DNA of 64,000 nt from Nitratireductor alexandrii (GCF_004000215.1 NZ_RBVY01000001.1:620001-684000), one strand, 5' to 3'. Positions 31,601-42,183 are shown, counted from the stretch's first letter. Notes: generated from the letters alone by a model not told the origin. Translations and numbers: made by a program.

Positions 31601-32148
31601 AGGACGTGATCGAGGCGATCAAGAAGCTGCGTCTGGCGATCCAGAGCCTGAACCGGGAGGGCCGCGAACGCCTGCTCGAGGCGTTCGACCGGGTCAACGC
31701 CCAGTTCCAGCGCCTGTTCACACACCTGTTCGGCGGCGGCACGGCCGAGCTGCAACTGGTCGAATCCGACGACCCGCTGGAGGCGGGCCTGGAAATCCTC
31801 GCCCGCCCGCCGGGCAAGAAACCGCAGACCATGACCTTGCTGTCGGGCGGCGAGCAGGCGCTGACGGCGATGGCGCTGATCTTCGCCGTGTTCCTGACCA
31901 ACCCGGCGCCGATCTGCGTGCTCGACGAGGTCGACGCGCCGCTCGACGATCACAATGTCGAGCGTTTCTGCAATTTGATGGACGAGATGGCGGCGAGCAC
32001 CCATACCCGCTTCGTCATCATCACCCACAACCCGATCACCATGGCGCGCATGAACCGCCTGTTCGGCGTCACCATGGCCGAACAGGGCGTCAGCCAGCTC
32101 GTTTCGGTCGATCTACAGACCGCCGAACAGATTCGCGAGGCGAGCTGA
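28690..32148 (+). CDS. smc: Chromosome segregation protein SMC
   Basis: 1152 residues. Walker A GPNGCGKSN (31-39), N-terminal ATPase half, long coiled coil very rich in Ala, Glu and Arg, hinge near 505-640 (around FETALGAALGEDLDVP), returning coiled coil, then the ABC signature LLSGGEQALTAMA (about 1048) and Walker B VLDEVDAPLDD. It forms the condensin-like SMC-ScpA-ScpB complex that compacts and separates sister chromosomes. scpA and scpB are not in the window. Confidence 0.97.
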   Translation: MRFSRLRVLGFKSFVEPSEFVIESGLTGVVGPNGCGKSNLVEALRWVMGENSYKNMRASGMDDVIFSGSGTRPARNTAEVTLFLDNADRSAPAAYNDTDELQVSRRIEREAGSVYRINGKEVRAKDVQLLFADQSTGARSPSMVGQGRIGELIQAKPQARRALLEEAAGISGLHSRRHEAELRLRAAEQNLERLDDVVGELESQIESLKRQARQAARFKSVSADIRQAEAILLHLRWSQAKQQAGEAQSALAAATSLVGERAQEQMNAAKEQAVAAMRLPELRDAEATAAAALQRLSIARTQIDEEAARLKTRQGELDRRIAQLDADIEREERLVRDNADTLARLDAEEKTLTAEQAGSAEREQAAKATFEEASLRLAASEEKLAAITAERAEALAQRTQFERSVREHAERRDRFERQLAEKRGEAEAVAARLSELPDPAEKQRKVEQAEANVAAAETATTAAETKVADARAAEAALRAPLDETRAELQRLETEARTLAKVLNAGDSGLFPAALEQIRVERGFETALGAALGEDLDVPLDRAAPVHWGEMDPADGDPGLPEGARPLAEIVRAPRQLARRLAQIGLVEAADGPRLQKALAPGQRLVSRDGALWRWDGFTASADAPTAAAQRLAQKNRLAELEQEVAAAAARLKQAETAQQEADALVRQTVEMEKQAREAWRLAQRAAGEAREELARAEKAAGELSTRRATLAEAIARLDESAAEEARLLAEAQAALDGAPDPGDIQSRFERQSTLVAEDRSALADARALDDGLKREAEARQRRLTAIAQERQAWIARADNADRQKAALIERRAEAGRERAGIEDAPDALDARRRALLSELGHAETRRSEAADALAVAETRQTEFDKAANAALQALSESREARGRAEERLTAAEERRRDAEARIQEALGIAPHLVFRHTGLGPDDPLPEMGDVERRIDRLKGDRERLGAVNLRAEEEQRELAGRLETIVTEREDVIEAIKKLRLAIQSLNREGRERLLEAFDRVNAQFQRLFTHLFGGGTAELQLVESDDPLEAGLEILARPPGKKPQTMTLLSGGEQALTAMALIFAVFLTNPAPICVLDEVDAPLDDHNVERFCNLMDEMAASTHTRFVIITHNPITMARMNRLFGVTMAEQGVSQLVSVDLQTAEQIREAS

Positions 32149-32191
32149 GGCAAGCGTGACCGCCTGCCTGGCCTTGGCCGAACCGAACAGC

Positions 32192-32536
32192 CTAGTCGCC
32201 CCACACCGCCAGCTCGTTGCCAGCCGGATCGGCGAAATGGAACCGTCGGCCGCCGGGGAAGGAGAAGATCGGTCGCACGATCGTCGCGCCGGCGTCCTCG
32301 ACCGCGGCCAGCGTTTCCTCCAGATTTTCCGAATAAAGCACCGGCAACGGTTTTGCCGCCTCATCCGGCTTGGTTGCCTCAAACCCGCCTTCCAGCCCCT
32401 CGTCGAAGGCGGAATAGGTCGGGCCGTAATCGGTAAAGGTCCAGCCGAACGCATTGCTGTAGAAGGCCTTGACCGCGTCGAGCGTCGCGCCGGGAGCCGA
32501 CATTTCCAGATAATCGATCTTTCCGGTCTTTTTCAT
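32192..32536 (-). CDS. VOC-superfamily (glyoxalase/bleomycin-resistance fold) protein
   Basis: 114 residues. The VOC pattern is clear: YLEMSAPGATLDAVKAFYSNAFGW-type first half (beta-alpha-beta-beta-beta) and the second half with SENLEETLAAVEDAGA and HFADPAGNELAVW. Single-module VOC proteins dimerise to form a metal site; substrates vary from methylglyoxal to antibiotics. Its function is unassigned. It is convergent with smc (43 bp). Confidence 0.88.
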   Translation of the reverse strand: MKKTGKIDYLEMSAPGATLDAVKAFYSNAFGWTFTDYGPTYSAFDEGLEGGFEATKPDEAAKPLPVLYSENLEETLAAVEDAGATIVRPIFSFPGGRRFHFADPAGNELAVWGD

Positions 32537-32629
32537 CGCGTGTCCTCGCTGATTGTTCTCTATTTGTTCTATTCGGTATCGGTGCTGCGGGCAAGGGCCG
32601 GCGCCCTTCTTGCGATTGTGCCTGCGGGA

Positions 32630-32971
32630 CTATGCGCCGCGGCATTTGCGGCGGGTGATCGAGCGGTCCATCGCCTCGATGCGGCCGAGCGCCTTGCGGT
32701 GCTGTTTGGCGTTGCGGCCGCGCGCGTCGGGCACCAGCGTGCCGAAACCGGTCGGCAGCAAGGCCGGCCGTGCGCCGGGTTTTTCGCCCGGGTCGAGCGC
32801 ATCCGGCTCGCCATGCTCGGCGGCGAGCGCGTCGCGTTCCGCCACCAGTCGATCACAGGGGATCTGGTCGAAATGAAGCGACGACACGATTTCGTCGTCG
32901 AGCCCGCCCGAAAGGCTGGTGCAGCCGGCAAGCGCGCCGGCGACCACGACAAGGCTCCATTTCGACAACAT
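32630..32971 (-). CDS. Small predicted lipoprotein, unknown function
   Basis: 113 residues. The start at 32971 has a GAGGCGG ribosome site and gives MLSKWSLVVVAGALAGCTSL, a short signal peptide with an LAGC lipobox. The mature part is charged (CDRLVAERDALAAEHGEPD..., then basic KQHRKALGRIEAMDR) and predicted soluble and helical. The frame stays open another 44 codons upstream, but that region is unlike a protein N-terminus. No family recognised. It lies downstream of ugd on the same strand with a gap of about 90 bp. Confidence 0.75.
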   Translation of the reverse strand: MLSKWSLVVVAGALAGCTSLSGGLDDEIVSSLHFDQIPCDRLVAERDALAAEHGEPDALDPGEKPGARPALLPTGFGTLVPDARGRNAKQHRKALGRIEAMDRSITRRKCRGA

Positions 32972-33062
32972 CGCCGCCTCTCGTTTGGTTTCGGACCAAC
33001 CGTCATCTGTCGGTCCAATTCGGGCGGCATCATGTCCAGCGCCGTGCGCCGAAGGATGCCGC

Positions 33063-34379
33063 TCAGTCGATCCCGTTCGGACGCCCGAGGCTCGCATAGG
33101 CAAAACCGAGCCGTTCGACGTCCTTCGGGCGGTAGATGTTGCGCAGGTCGACCAGCACCGGCGTGGCCATGATCGCCTTCAGGCGCTCGAAGTCGAGCGA
33201 GCGGAACTCGTTCCATTCCGTGACGATCACGACGCAGTCCGCGTCGGCTGCGGCGTCATACGCGTTTTGGGCATAGTCGATCTGGGCGAAATAGGCGCGC
33301 GCGGCGTCCATGCCTTCGGGATCGTAGGCGGTGATGTGCGCGCCCTGGTCGAGCAGCGCCTGGATGATGGCGATCGAGGGCGCCTCGCGCATGTCGTCGG
33401 TATTGGGCTTGAAGGTCAGGCCGAAGATCGCGATGCGCTTGCCGCGCACCGCCCCGCCGCAGGCGGCGACGACCTTGCGCGCCATGGCCCGCTTGCGCTG
33501 GTCGTTGACGGCGACCGTCGTTTCCACCAGGCGCAGCGGCGTACCCAGGTCCTGCGCGGTCTTGACGAAGGCGAGCGTGTCCTTGGGAAAGCACGAGCCG
33601 CCGTAGCCCGGCCCGGCATTGAGGAATTTCGGACCGATGCGCTTGTCGAGACCGATGCCGCGGGCCACCTCCTGCACGTCCGCGCCCGCCTGTTCGCACA
33701 AATCCGCAACCTCGTTGATGAAGGTGATCTTGGTCGCCAGGAACGCGTTGGCGGCGTATTTGATCATTTCGGCCGTGCGCCGGCTGGTGAAGAGGATCGG
33801 CGCCTGGTTGAGATAGAGCGGTCTGTAGACCTCGGCCATGACGGTGCGGGCGCGCTCGTCCTGGGTGCCGATGACGATGCGGTCGGGGCGTTTGAAATCG
33901 TCGATCGCCGCGCCTTCGCGCAGGAATTCGGGATTCGACGCGACGGCGAAATCCGCCTCCGGATTGGCTTCGCCCATGATGCGCTCCACATCGTCGCCGG
34001 TGCCGAGCGGCACGGTCGATTTCGTCACCACCACGGTGAAGCCTCGGAGGGCGCCGGCGATCGAGCGTGCGGCCGCGTGGACGAACGACAGATCCGCATG
34101 GCCGTCGCCGCGCCGCGACGGCGTGCCGACGGCGATGAACACGACGTCGGCCTCGGCGACCGCCGGGGCGAGCTCGGTCGTGAAGAACAGCCTGTCGGCG
34201 GCGACATTGTCGGCAACCAGCCGGTCGAGGCCCGGCTCGTAGATCGGGATGCGCGCCGACTGCAGCGCGGCGACCTTTTGTTCGTCGACGTCGACGCAGG
34301 TCACGCGATGTCCGAAATCGGCCAGACACGCGCCGCTCACCAATCCGACATAGCCGGAACCGATCATGGCGATGTTCAT
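33063..34379 (-). CDS. ugd: UDP-glucose 6-dehydrogenase
   Basis: 438 residues. N-terminal NAD-binding GSGYVGLVSGACLADFGH, catalytic Cys in GPGYGGSCFPKDT, and C-terminal GLTFKPNTDDMREAPS. The GGSCFPKD form is typical of UDP-glucose dehydrogenases (RkpK/Ugd), as opposed to the GGHC of the WecC type encoded at 51179. It makes UDP-glucuronate for surface polysaccharides. I chose the start at 34379 (MNIAMIGSGYVG). An upstream open frame of 72 codons is not conserved-looking. Divergent from the WbpE-like aminotransferase gene. Confidence 0.93.
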   Translation of the reverse strand: MNIAMIGSGYVGLVSGACLADFGHRVTCVDVDEQKVAALQSARIPIYEPGLDRLVADNVAADRLFFTTELAPAVAEADVVFIAVGTPSRRGDGHADLSFVHAAARSIAGALRGFTVVVTKSTVPLGTGDDVERIMGEANPEADFAVASNPEFLREGAAIDDFKRPDRIVIGTQDERARTVMAEVYRPLYLNQAPILFTSRRTAEMIKYAANAFLATKITFINEVADLCEQAGADVQEVARGIGLDKRIGPKFLNAGPGYGGSCFPKDTLAFVKTAQDLGTPLRLVETTVAVNDQRKRAMARKVVAACGGAVRGKRIAIFGLTFKPNTDDMREAPSIAIIQALLDQGAHITAYDPEGMDAARAYFAQIDYAQNAYDAAADADCVVIVTEWNEFRSLDFERLKAIMATPVLVDLRNIYRPKDVERLGFAYASLGRPNGID

Positions 34380-34667
34380 GTGAACCCCGACGAATGGCGA
34401 CCCATCCCACCGGAGGGCCGGAACGAACCCACGCGGTCTGCGCCGCGGCGATGGCGCGTGGTGGCATGGCGTGGGCCTTGTTTCAAGAAAACTTTGCCCG
34501 CGCCCCCGTCTCGCCGGGCTCCGAACCGCCCGGCCTCGGCTCTTCACCTTGTGTAACGACACGGCGACGAGATTGACGGCCGGCCGTGCTTGCACCTTTG
34601 ACGCGCGCCTTCTATCAGCGGGTCAGGCCGGAAGGCCGCACAGCAAGGCTTCGCTTGAAAGGCGCAC

Positions 34668-35810
34668 ATGCAGTTTGTCGATCTCCACACGCAGCGCGAA
34701 CGAATCGAGCCGCAGCTTCAGGCTGCCATGGCCAGGGTGTTCGCGCATGGCCGCTATATTCACGGACCCGAGGTCGCCGAGTTCGAAAGGCGGCTCGCCG
34801 ATTTCGTCGGCGTGCGCCACGTGGTGGGCTGCGCCAACGGCACGGATGCGTTGCTGATCCCGCTAATGGCGCTCGGCATCGGACCGGGCGACGCGGTTTT
34901 CTGTCCCAGCTTCACCTTTGCCGCCACCGCCGAAGTCGTGGTTCTGGCCGGCGCCGAGCCGGTGTTCGTCGACATCGAACCGGACAGCTACAACGTCTCG
35001 CTCGCCAGCCTGGAAGCCGCCTACGAGCAGGTCCGCGCCGAGGGGCGGCTGACGCCCAAGGCGATCATCCCCGTCGATCTGTTCGGCCTGTCGGCCGACT
35101 ATCGGGCGCTCGGCCGCTTCGCGCAGGAGCGGGCGCTGGCGATCGTGGAAGATGCGGCCCAGGCGATCGGCGGCAGTTTCGGCAACACCAAATGCGGCGC
35201 TTTCGGCACCGCGGCCGGCACCAGTTTCTATCCGGCCAAGCCGCTCGGCTGTTATGGAGACGGCGGCGCGATCCTGACCAACGACGACGATCTGGCCGAA
35301 ACGATGCGCTCGATCGCCTTTCACGGCATGGGTGCCAGCCAGTACGACAATGTCCGCATCGGTCTCAATTCGCGCCTGGATACGCTGCAGGCGGCGATTC
35401 TGATCGAGAAACTGGCCATTTTGCCGTCGGAAACCGAAGCCAGGCAGGCGGTAGCCGACCGTTACACCGCAGGGCTGTCGGACGTGGTCAAGGTGCCGGC
35501 CGTGGCCGCGGGCTATCGCTCGGCATGGGCGCAATACGCCGTTGAATCGGACCGTCGCGACGCCGTTCGCGCGCATCTGAGCGCTCTCGGCATTCCCTCG
35601 ATGATCTATTACGAAAAGCCGCTGCATCGGCAGGCCGCCTATGCGGCCTACGGCCGCGCCCCGGACGGCCTTGCGGTGTCGGAGGCGGCCAGCAACAACG
35701 TGGTGTGCTTGCCCATGCATCCCTATCTGGGCGAGTCCGATCAGGACCGGATCATCGCCGCGGTACGCGAGATCGCGGACGCCGGGCTGATGCGGCGGGC
35801 CGGTTCGTAG
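34668..35810 (+). CDS. DegT/DnrJ/EryC1-family PLP aminotransferase, WbpE-like
   Basis: 380 residues. PLP lysine in SFYPAKPLGCYGDGGA; N-terminal FVDLHTQRERIEPQL, RYIHGPEVAEFE and SCANGTDAL-like CANGTDALLIPLMALGIGPGD closely follow WbpE of Pseudomonas aeruginosa, as does IGLNSRLDTLQAAIL. WbpE transaminates UDP-3-keto-GlcNAcA to UDP-GlcNAc(3N)A. By similarity this enzyme makes a 3-amino (or 4-amino) sugar nucleotide for envelope polysaccharide. No obvious WbpD-type acetyltransferase is adjacent, so the exact product is open. A terminator follows it. Confidence 0.9.
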   Translation: MQFVDLHTQRERIEPQLQAAMARVFAHGRYIHGPEVAEFERRLADFVGVRHVVGCANGTDALLIPLMALGIGPGDAVFCPSFTFAATAEVVVLAGAEPVFVDIEPDSYNVSLASLEAAYEQVRAEGRLTPKAIIPVDLFGLSADYRALGRFAQERALAIVEDAAQAIGGSFGNTKCGAFGTAAGTSFYPAKPLGCYGDGGAILTNDDDLAETMRSIAFHGMGASQYDNVRIGLNSRLDTLQAAILIEKLAILPSETEARQAVADRYTAGLSDVVKVPAVAAGYRSAWAQYAVESDRRDAVRAHLSALGIPSMIYYEKPLHRQAAYAAYGRAPDGLAVSEAASNNVVCLPMHPYLGESDQDRIIAAVREIADAGLMRRAGS

Positions 35811-35943
35811 AACGGCCGGCCGCGCGCGCCACGGCGCTGGGCCGCGCCGATCGGGCGCAACGCGTGTTTGCCATACTTTCAATAAGAGCGGCCAACCGCG
35901 GCCTTGCGGTTGCTTATAAAGGCGCGCCGACCTAAACATTTCT

Positions 35944-35987
35944 GCCCCGGCCGGCGCGTTGTAGGCGGCCGGGGCGTGTTCTTTTTT
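35944..35987 (+). terminator. Strong Rho-independent terminator before the GT25 gene
   Basis: A perfect 10-bp stem (GCCCCGGCCG at 35944-35953, CGGCCGGGGC at 35966-35975) with a 12-nt loop, followed by GTGTTCTTTTTT. It closes the aminotransferase transcript 130 bp after its stop and lies only 18 bp before the GT25 start, so that gene must be fed by readthrough or by a promoter overlapping this spacer (a TTATAAAG element is seen at about 35914). Confidence 0.88.
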
Positions 35988-36004
35988 GCAGTGACAGACC
36001 ATCG

Positions 36005-36733
36005 ATGGTGCCAGTTCTTGTCATAAATCTCGCGCGCTCGCCCGAGCGCTGGGACGCCATCCGGCAGACGGCCACGGGGCTGGATCTGCGCCGTGTGGAG
36101 GGCGTCGACGGCGGCGCGATCGCGCGGGAGGAATGGTCCGCCATCGACCGGGAACGGTTCCGCGCCAGGCACGGGCGCATCGTCACGCCCGGCGAATATG
36201 GCTGCTACCGCTCGCATCTGGCGGCTCTGGCGACGGTGGTCGCCGAGGGCGTTGACGTCGCCGTCATCGCCGAGGACGACATCGTGCTCAACGACCGGCT
36301 CGGCGAAAGGGCGGCGGCGCTGTTTGCCGGCGTCGAGGAGCCGCGGCTGGTCAAGCTCGTCAACCACCGCACCACCGGTTTTCTGGAAAAGGGCGTGACG
36401 GCGGCCGGCGACGCGTACGGGCGCTGCCTGTTCGGGCCGCTGGGGTCGGCAGCCTGTTATGCCGTCAACCGCAGCGGCGCCCAACGCCTGGTGGAAACGC
36501 TCGCCACCATGTGGCTGCCCTGGGACGTGGCGCTGGAGCGCGGCTGGGCGACCGGTGTGGCGACCTATACCACCCGCGAGCCGCTTGTCGCCTTCAGCAC
36601 CCATCGCGCCCGTTCCACCATCACCGCCAGCTACGCGCACACCAAGCTGCCGACCTTGCAAAGGCGGCGCGCGTTCTCCTTCCGGGCGCGCGACTTCCTG
36701 CGGCGCGCGGGCTACGCGCTGGAGGCGGCATGA
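36005..36733 (+). CDS. Glycosyltransferase family 25 (LPS biosynthesis type)
   Basis: 242 residues. N-terminal VLVINLARSPERWD, GEYGCYRSHLAAL and IAEDDIVL are the GT25 motifs; EDD is the metal- and nucleotide-binding site. The C-terminal part includes CYAVNRSGAQRLVE and WDVALE. GT25 enzymes transfer galactose or related sugars in lipooligosaccharide synthesis. The stop overlaps the start of the next gene (ATGA), which pairs it with an O-antigen-ligase-like protein. Confidence 0.9.
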   Translation: MVPVLVINLARSPERWDAIRQTATGLDLRRVEGVDGGAIAREEWSAIDRERFRARHGRIVTPGEYGCYRSHLAALATVVAEGVDVAVIAEDDIVLNDRLGERAAALFAGVEEPRLVKLVNHRTTGFLEKGVTAAGDAYGRCLFGPLGSAACYAVNRSGAQRLVETLATMWLPWDVALERGWATGVATYTTREPLVAFSTHRARSTITASYAHTKLPTLQRRRAFSFRARDFLRRAGYALEAA

Positions 36734-38070
36734 ACGCGCCCACGCAGCCGGCCGCGCACAGGCCGCCTTTCCACAGGACCGAGCTCGTCGGACACGCGGT
36801 GCTGTTTTGCCTGGTCGGCATGATCTCGGCCGTGTGGATCGAGACCGACCTTTACCGCGTGGCGATGCTGCCGCCGATCGCGCTCGGGCTCTGGGTCTAT
36901 TTTTCCCGGCGCGATTTCCGCCCGGCGATGGGCCCGATGGGCTGGGCCTGCCTCGTGTGGGCGCACTATGTGGCGCTGCGTTATGTGTGGGTTGTCCTGA
37001 CGAGACCGGACTCGACCGGCGGCTCGGCGGAAGGCATCTATCTGATGCCGGCGCTCTACATGACGGTCGGTTATGTGCTTTTCCTCTACCGCGACAAGCT
37101 TGCCCATCTGGTCTGGGTCTTCATAGCCATCAGCCTTGCCGCCTTGCTCGCCAGCATCGACATCGTGGCGGTCTTTCGGCCGGATGCGGGCCTGGTTCCG
37201 TTTCTTTTCCAAAACAACACCATCCATTCCTCCGTCGGCGCCGGTCTGATTCTGATCGGAGCCTTTTGCTTCGGCTTGTGGCTGCTTTCCCGCTCCGATC
37301 TGCCGGGCCGGATCGTGTGGACGGGGCTGGCGGTTGCGTTGCTGATCGGCATTCTCGCCGTGCTCGGGATTTTCGGCGCCAAGTCGAAGGGCGTGTGGAT
37401 CGCGCTGCTCGTGACGGCGCCCTCCGTCGTGGCGGCCACGTTCGCGCAAATCAGGGGCAAGGCGCGATGGGTGGTCATGGCCGGTTTCGTGTGTGCCTCG
37501 GTCGTCGGGATCCTGATTTTTCATCAGATCGTGTGGCATACGATCGGCCATGTCGTCGTCAGTGCCGTGGACCTGGTCCAGCGGCTGCTTTCGGGAATGC
37601 CGGCGCGCCAGATGGTGCTCGACGCGATCGATTCGGGAACCTTGCCCTATACGTTCGACGCGCGCATCCGCGTTTGGTGGAACGCCCTCTCGATCTGGCG
37701 CCTTGACTGGCTTTTCGGTCAGGGGATCTGGTGGGAAAATCTGTGGCAGCAGACCCGTTTCGCCGATATTGGCTATGAGCTGATGCACAACGGTTATCTG
37801 GAGATCGCCATCCGGTTCGGCCTGTTCGGCCTGGAATTTTATGCCGTGCTTCTGGCGTGGTGTCTCTACCAGGCGACGGCCGCCGTCCGCCGCGGCCTGA
37901 TTCCGCTCGAACTCTATTTTTTCTATCTGCTGACGTTGATTTTTTTCCTGGCGAGCATGCTCAGCAATTCCAACATCCGCCTCGCTGTCGGCGAAAGCTA
38001 CATGCTGATGGCCGGCGGTTTCGGCTTTTGCTGCTATTATCTGCGCCAGGCAGCCGGCCAGGCGCGATAG
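36730..38070 (+). CDS. O-antigen ligase / polymerase-like membrane protein (WaaL/Wzy type)
   Basis: 446 residues with about eleven transmembrane helices and a large periplasmic loop near 275-350. The loop contains RIRVWWNALSIWR, FGQGIWWENLW and HNGYLEIAIRFGLFG, the pattern of the O-antigen ligase/polymerase superfamily (PF04932). Coupled to a GT25 gene, it is more likely a ligase for core or exopolysaccharide than the repeat-unit polymerase, because a separate Wzy-like gene lies at 60289. Ligase versus polymerase cannot be settled by sequence. Confidence 0.82.
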   Translation: MNAPTQPAAHRPPFHRTELVGHAVLFCLVGMISAVWIETDLYRVAMLPPIALGLWVYFSRRDFRPAMGPMGWACLVWAHYVALRYVWVVLTRPDSTGGSAEGIYLMPALYMTVGYVLFLYRDKLAHLVWVFIAISLAALLASIDIVAVFRPDAGLVPFLFQNNTIHSSVGAGLILIGAFCFGLWLLSRSDLPGRIVWTGLAVALLIGILAVLGIFGAKSKGVWIALLVTAPSVVAATFAQIRGKARWVVMAGFVCASVVGILIFHQIVWHTIGHVVVSAVDLVQRLLSGMPARQMVLDAIDSGTLPYTFDARIRVWWNALSIWRLDWLFGQGIWWENLWQQTRFADIGYELMHNGYLEIAIRFGLFGLEFYAVLLAWCLYQATAAVRRGLIPLELYFFYLLTLIFFLASMLSNSNIRLAVGESYMLMAGGFGFCCYYLRQAAGQAR

Positions 38071-38188
38071 CGCGCCGAATCGACGGCGTCGTTGCCGGCA
38101 ATCGTTGGAAGCTTCCAGTCAGCACCTCGGACCCGTCTGTCCGCAACGAAAGTGCGGGCCGGTCTGTTTGGAACGGACCGTGGAGACA

Positions 38189-38263
38189 TGGCTGGGGCGC
38201 CTGGATTCGAACCAGGGAATGACGGTACCAAAAACCGTTGCCTTACCACTTGGCTACGCCCCA
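38189..38263 (-). tRNA. trnQ: tRNA-Gln (anticodon TTG)
   Basis: Read on the minus strand: a 7-bp acceptor stem TGGGGCG/CGCCCCA, D-arm AGCCAAGTGGTAAGGC, anticodon arm ACGGT-TTTTGGT-ACCGT giving anticodon TTG, T-arm CCTGG-TTCGAAT-CCAGG, discriminator G and encoded CCA (38191-38189). All arms fold with the usual loop sizes and the initial T is typical for tRNA-Gln. Confidence 0.96.
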
Positions 38264-38295
38264 GCATCGTCGCTGCCTTGCGACGGGGTGGCGCC

Positions 38296-38324
38296 CTTAT
38301 ATGGATGCTCCGCCGTCAGTGCAA
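38296..38324 (-). promoter_or_regulatory. Housekeeping sigma promoter for tRNA-Gln
   Basis: On the minus strand, TTGCAC (-35, 38324-38319) and TATAAG (-10, 38301-38296) are separated by exactly 17 bases. The tRNA 5' end follows 32 bases after the -10. This is the best promoter visible by eye in the window. Confidence 0.75.
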
Positions 38325-38663
38325 TGACTAGTTGGCGTCAAGCGCGCGCTGCCGGTCGGCGGTCGCCGTCGTTGCCGCGGCTGCGAGGATTTGCGGTGGT
38401 CAACGATCCCCGAAACCGCTAGAGCAAGGCCGGACCGGGCCGGGGCGATCCGGCTTGCGTCCGGCGAATCGGTTCGCATGACAGGCGGACGGCAGGGCGC
38501 GCTATCCCGGGGAGGTTGCCGGGCGGGCCGGATGTCGGCTGTGGCACCGCGAAAGAGGCGGGTAATTCGGACCGGACGGATCGGTATTCACGGGCGCCCC
38601 GGGGGCGGGATGGCCCGGTCGGATATGTCTTCGGGTGCTATCCAGACGGCGAGGGAGATCGCG
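38325..38663. other. Intergenic region upstream of ppdK
   Basis: About 340 bp between the tRNA-Gln promoter and ppdK. It is open in phase with ppdK over its second half, but the translation is arginine/glycine-rich and unlike a protein. It should hold the ppdK promoter, which I could not locate. No repeat or RNA motif seen. Confidence 0.5.
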
Positions 38664-41327
<2,664 letters not shown>

Positions 41328-41415
41328 GCGGCCTGCGCGGCGCGAGGCTTCGGGTTCAACCGTGACGCGGTTGATGTCTCGCGCCCATCGCACGTATTCG
41401 GTGGGCGGCCCGGGG

Positions 41416-42111
41416 TCAGCGCCCGGCCTGGGGCTTTTGGGCGTCGCAGCCGGGACCGTGCCCGCACGGAGATGCGTGGTCGTGAGCGACCGGCATTGTG
41501 TCGCCGGCCGAGAATTCCCGCCATCCCTGGCGCAGGATCTGGAAGGACGACGACAGGAACAGGCCCGCCATCAGCCCGGCCACGATCACGTCCGGCCAGC
41601 CGCTGGTCGTGCCCCACACGCCGAGCGCGGCCGCCATCACCGCGACATTGCCGATCGCGTCGTTGCGCGAGCACAGCCAGACCGAGCGGACATTGGCATC
41701 GCCATCCTTGTAGCGCACCAGCAAAACCACGCTGACGATATTGGCCGCCAGCGCCAGGAAGCCGATCGCGCCCATGATCTCGGCCTGCGGCACGCCGAGA
41801 TAAAGCACGCGCCACACCGTCGATGCGAACACCCACAGCCCCATCACGAACAGGCTGAGGCCCTTGGCGAGCGCGGCCGTGGCCCGCACCTTCAGCGAGG
41901 CGCCGATCACGGCGAGCGAAATCGCATAGGTCAGCGCGTCGGCGAAAAAGTCGAGCGCGTCGGCCTTTAGCGCCTGGCTGCCAGCCATCTGCCCGGCCGT
42001 CATCTCCACCGCGAACATCGCGCCGTTGATGGCGATCACCGCCCAGAGGCGGCGCTTGAAGTCGTCGGACATGCCGTCGAAAGTATGGGAATGGCCGCAG
42101 CCCGCGCTCAT
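41416..42111 (-). CDS. Cation diffusion facilitator-type metal transporter, short form
   Basis: 231 residues with six predicted helices. Metal-site residues: D51ALD54FFAD58 in TM2 and SRNDAIGN in TM5, so the TM5 site is D-x3-N rather than the HxxxD of zinc CDFs. His/Cys-rich tails at both ends (CGHSHTFDG; HDHASPCGHGPGCD) could bind metal. The cytoplasmic C-terminal ferredoxin-like dimerisation domain is absent. It is driven by a MerR-type promoter next to a divergent MerR regulator, so it is most likely a metal-efflux pump. Metal identity unknown (Zn, Cd, Co or Pb are plausible). Confidence 0.88.
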   Translation of the reverse strand: MSAGCGHSHTFDGMSDDFKRRLWAVIAINGAMFAVEMTAGQMAGSQALKADALDFFADALTYAISLAVIGASLKVRATAALAKGLSLFVMGLWVFASTVWRVLYLGVPQAEIMGAIGFLALAANIVSVVLLVRYKDGDANVRSVWLCSRNDAIGNVAVMAAALGVWGTTSGWPDVIVAGLMAGLFLSSSFQILRQGWREFSAGDTMPVAHDHASPCGHGPGCDAQKPQAGR

Positions 42112-42140
42112 GATCGTCTCCTTGAAGCGTGTCGAAGGCG

Positions 42141-42171
42141 ACCCTACAATCTCGAGCGACTAGAGCTTCAA
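42141..42171 (-). promoter_or_regulatory. MerR-type operator/promoter of the CDF gene
   Basis: Read toward the CDF gene: -35 TTGAAG, a 19-bp spacer, and -10 TAGGGT. The overlong 19-bp spacer is the hallmark of MerR-activated promoters, which need DNA distortion to work. The spacer contains an imperfect dyad CTCTAG-TCG-CTCGAG (one mismatch), similar in design to ZntR/CadR operators. It lies in the 72-bp gap between the divergent CDF and merR genes. Confidence 0.85.
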
Positions 42172-42183
42172 GAGGTTTTTTCG

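Noticed and set aside
28444-32028. 1194-codon open frame antisense to smc
   Set aside because: Smc is unambiguous on the plus strand. The antisense translation is Gly/Arg/Leu-rich low complexity, an artefact of GC-rich third positions lacking stops.
38189-38263. tRNA-Gln as a prophage or island attachment site
   Set aside because: No integrase nearby and no second copy of the tRNA 3' end seen in the window.
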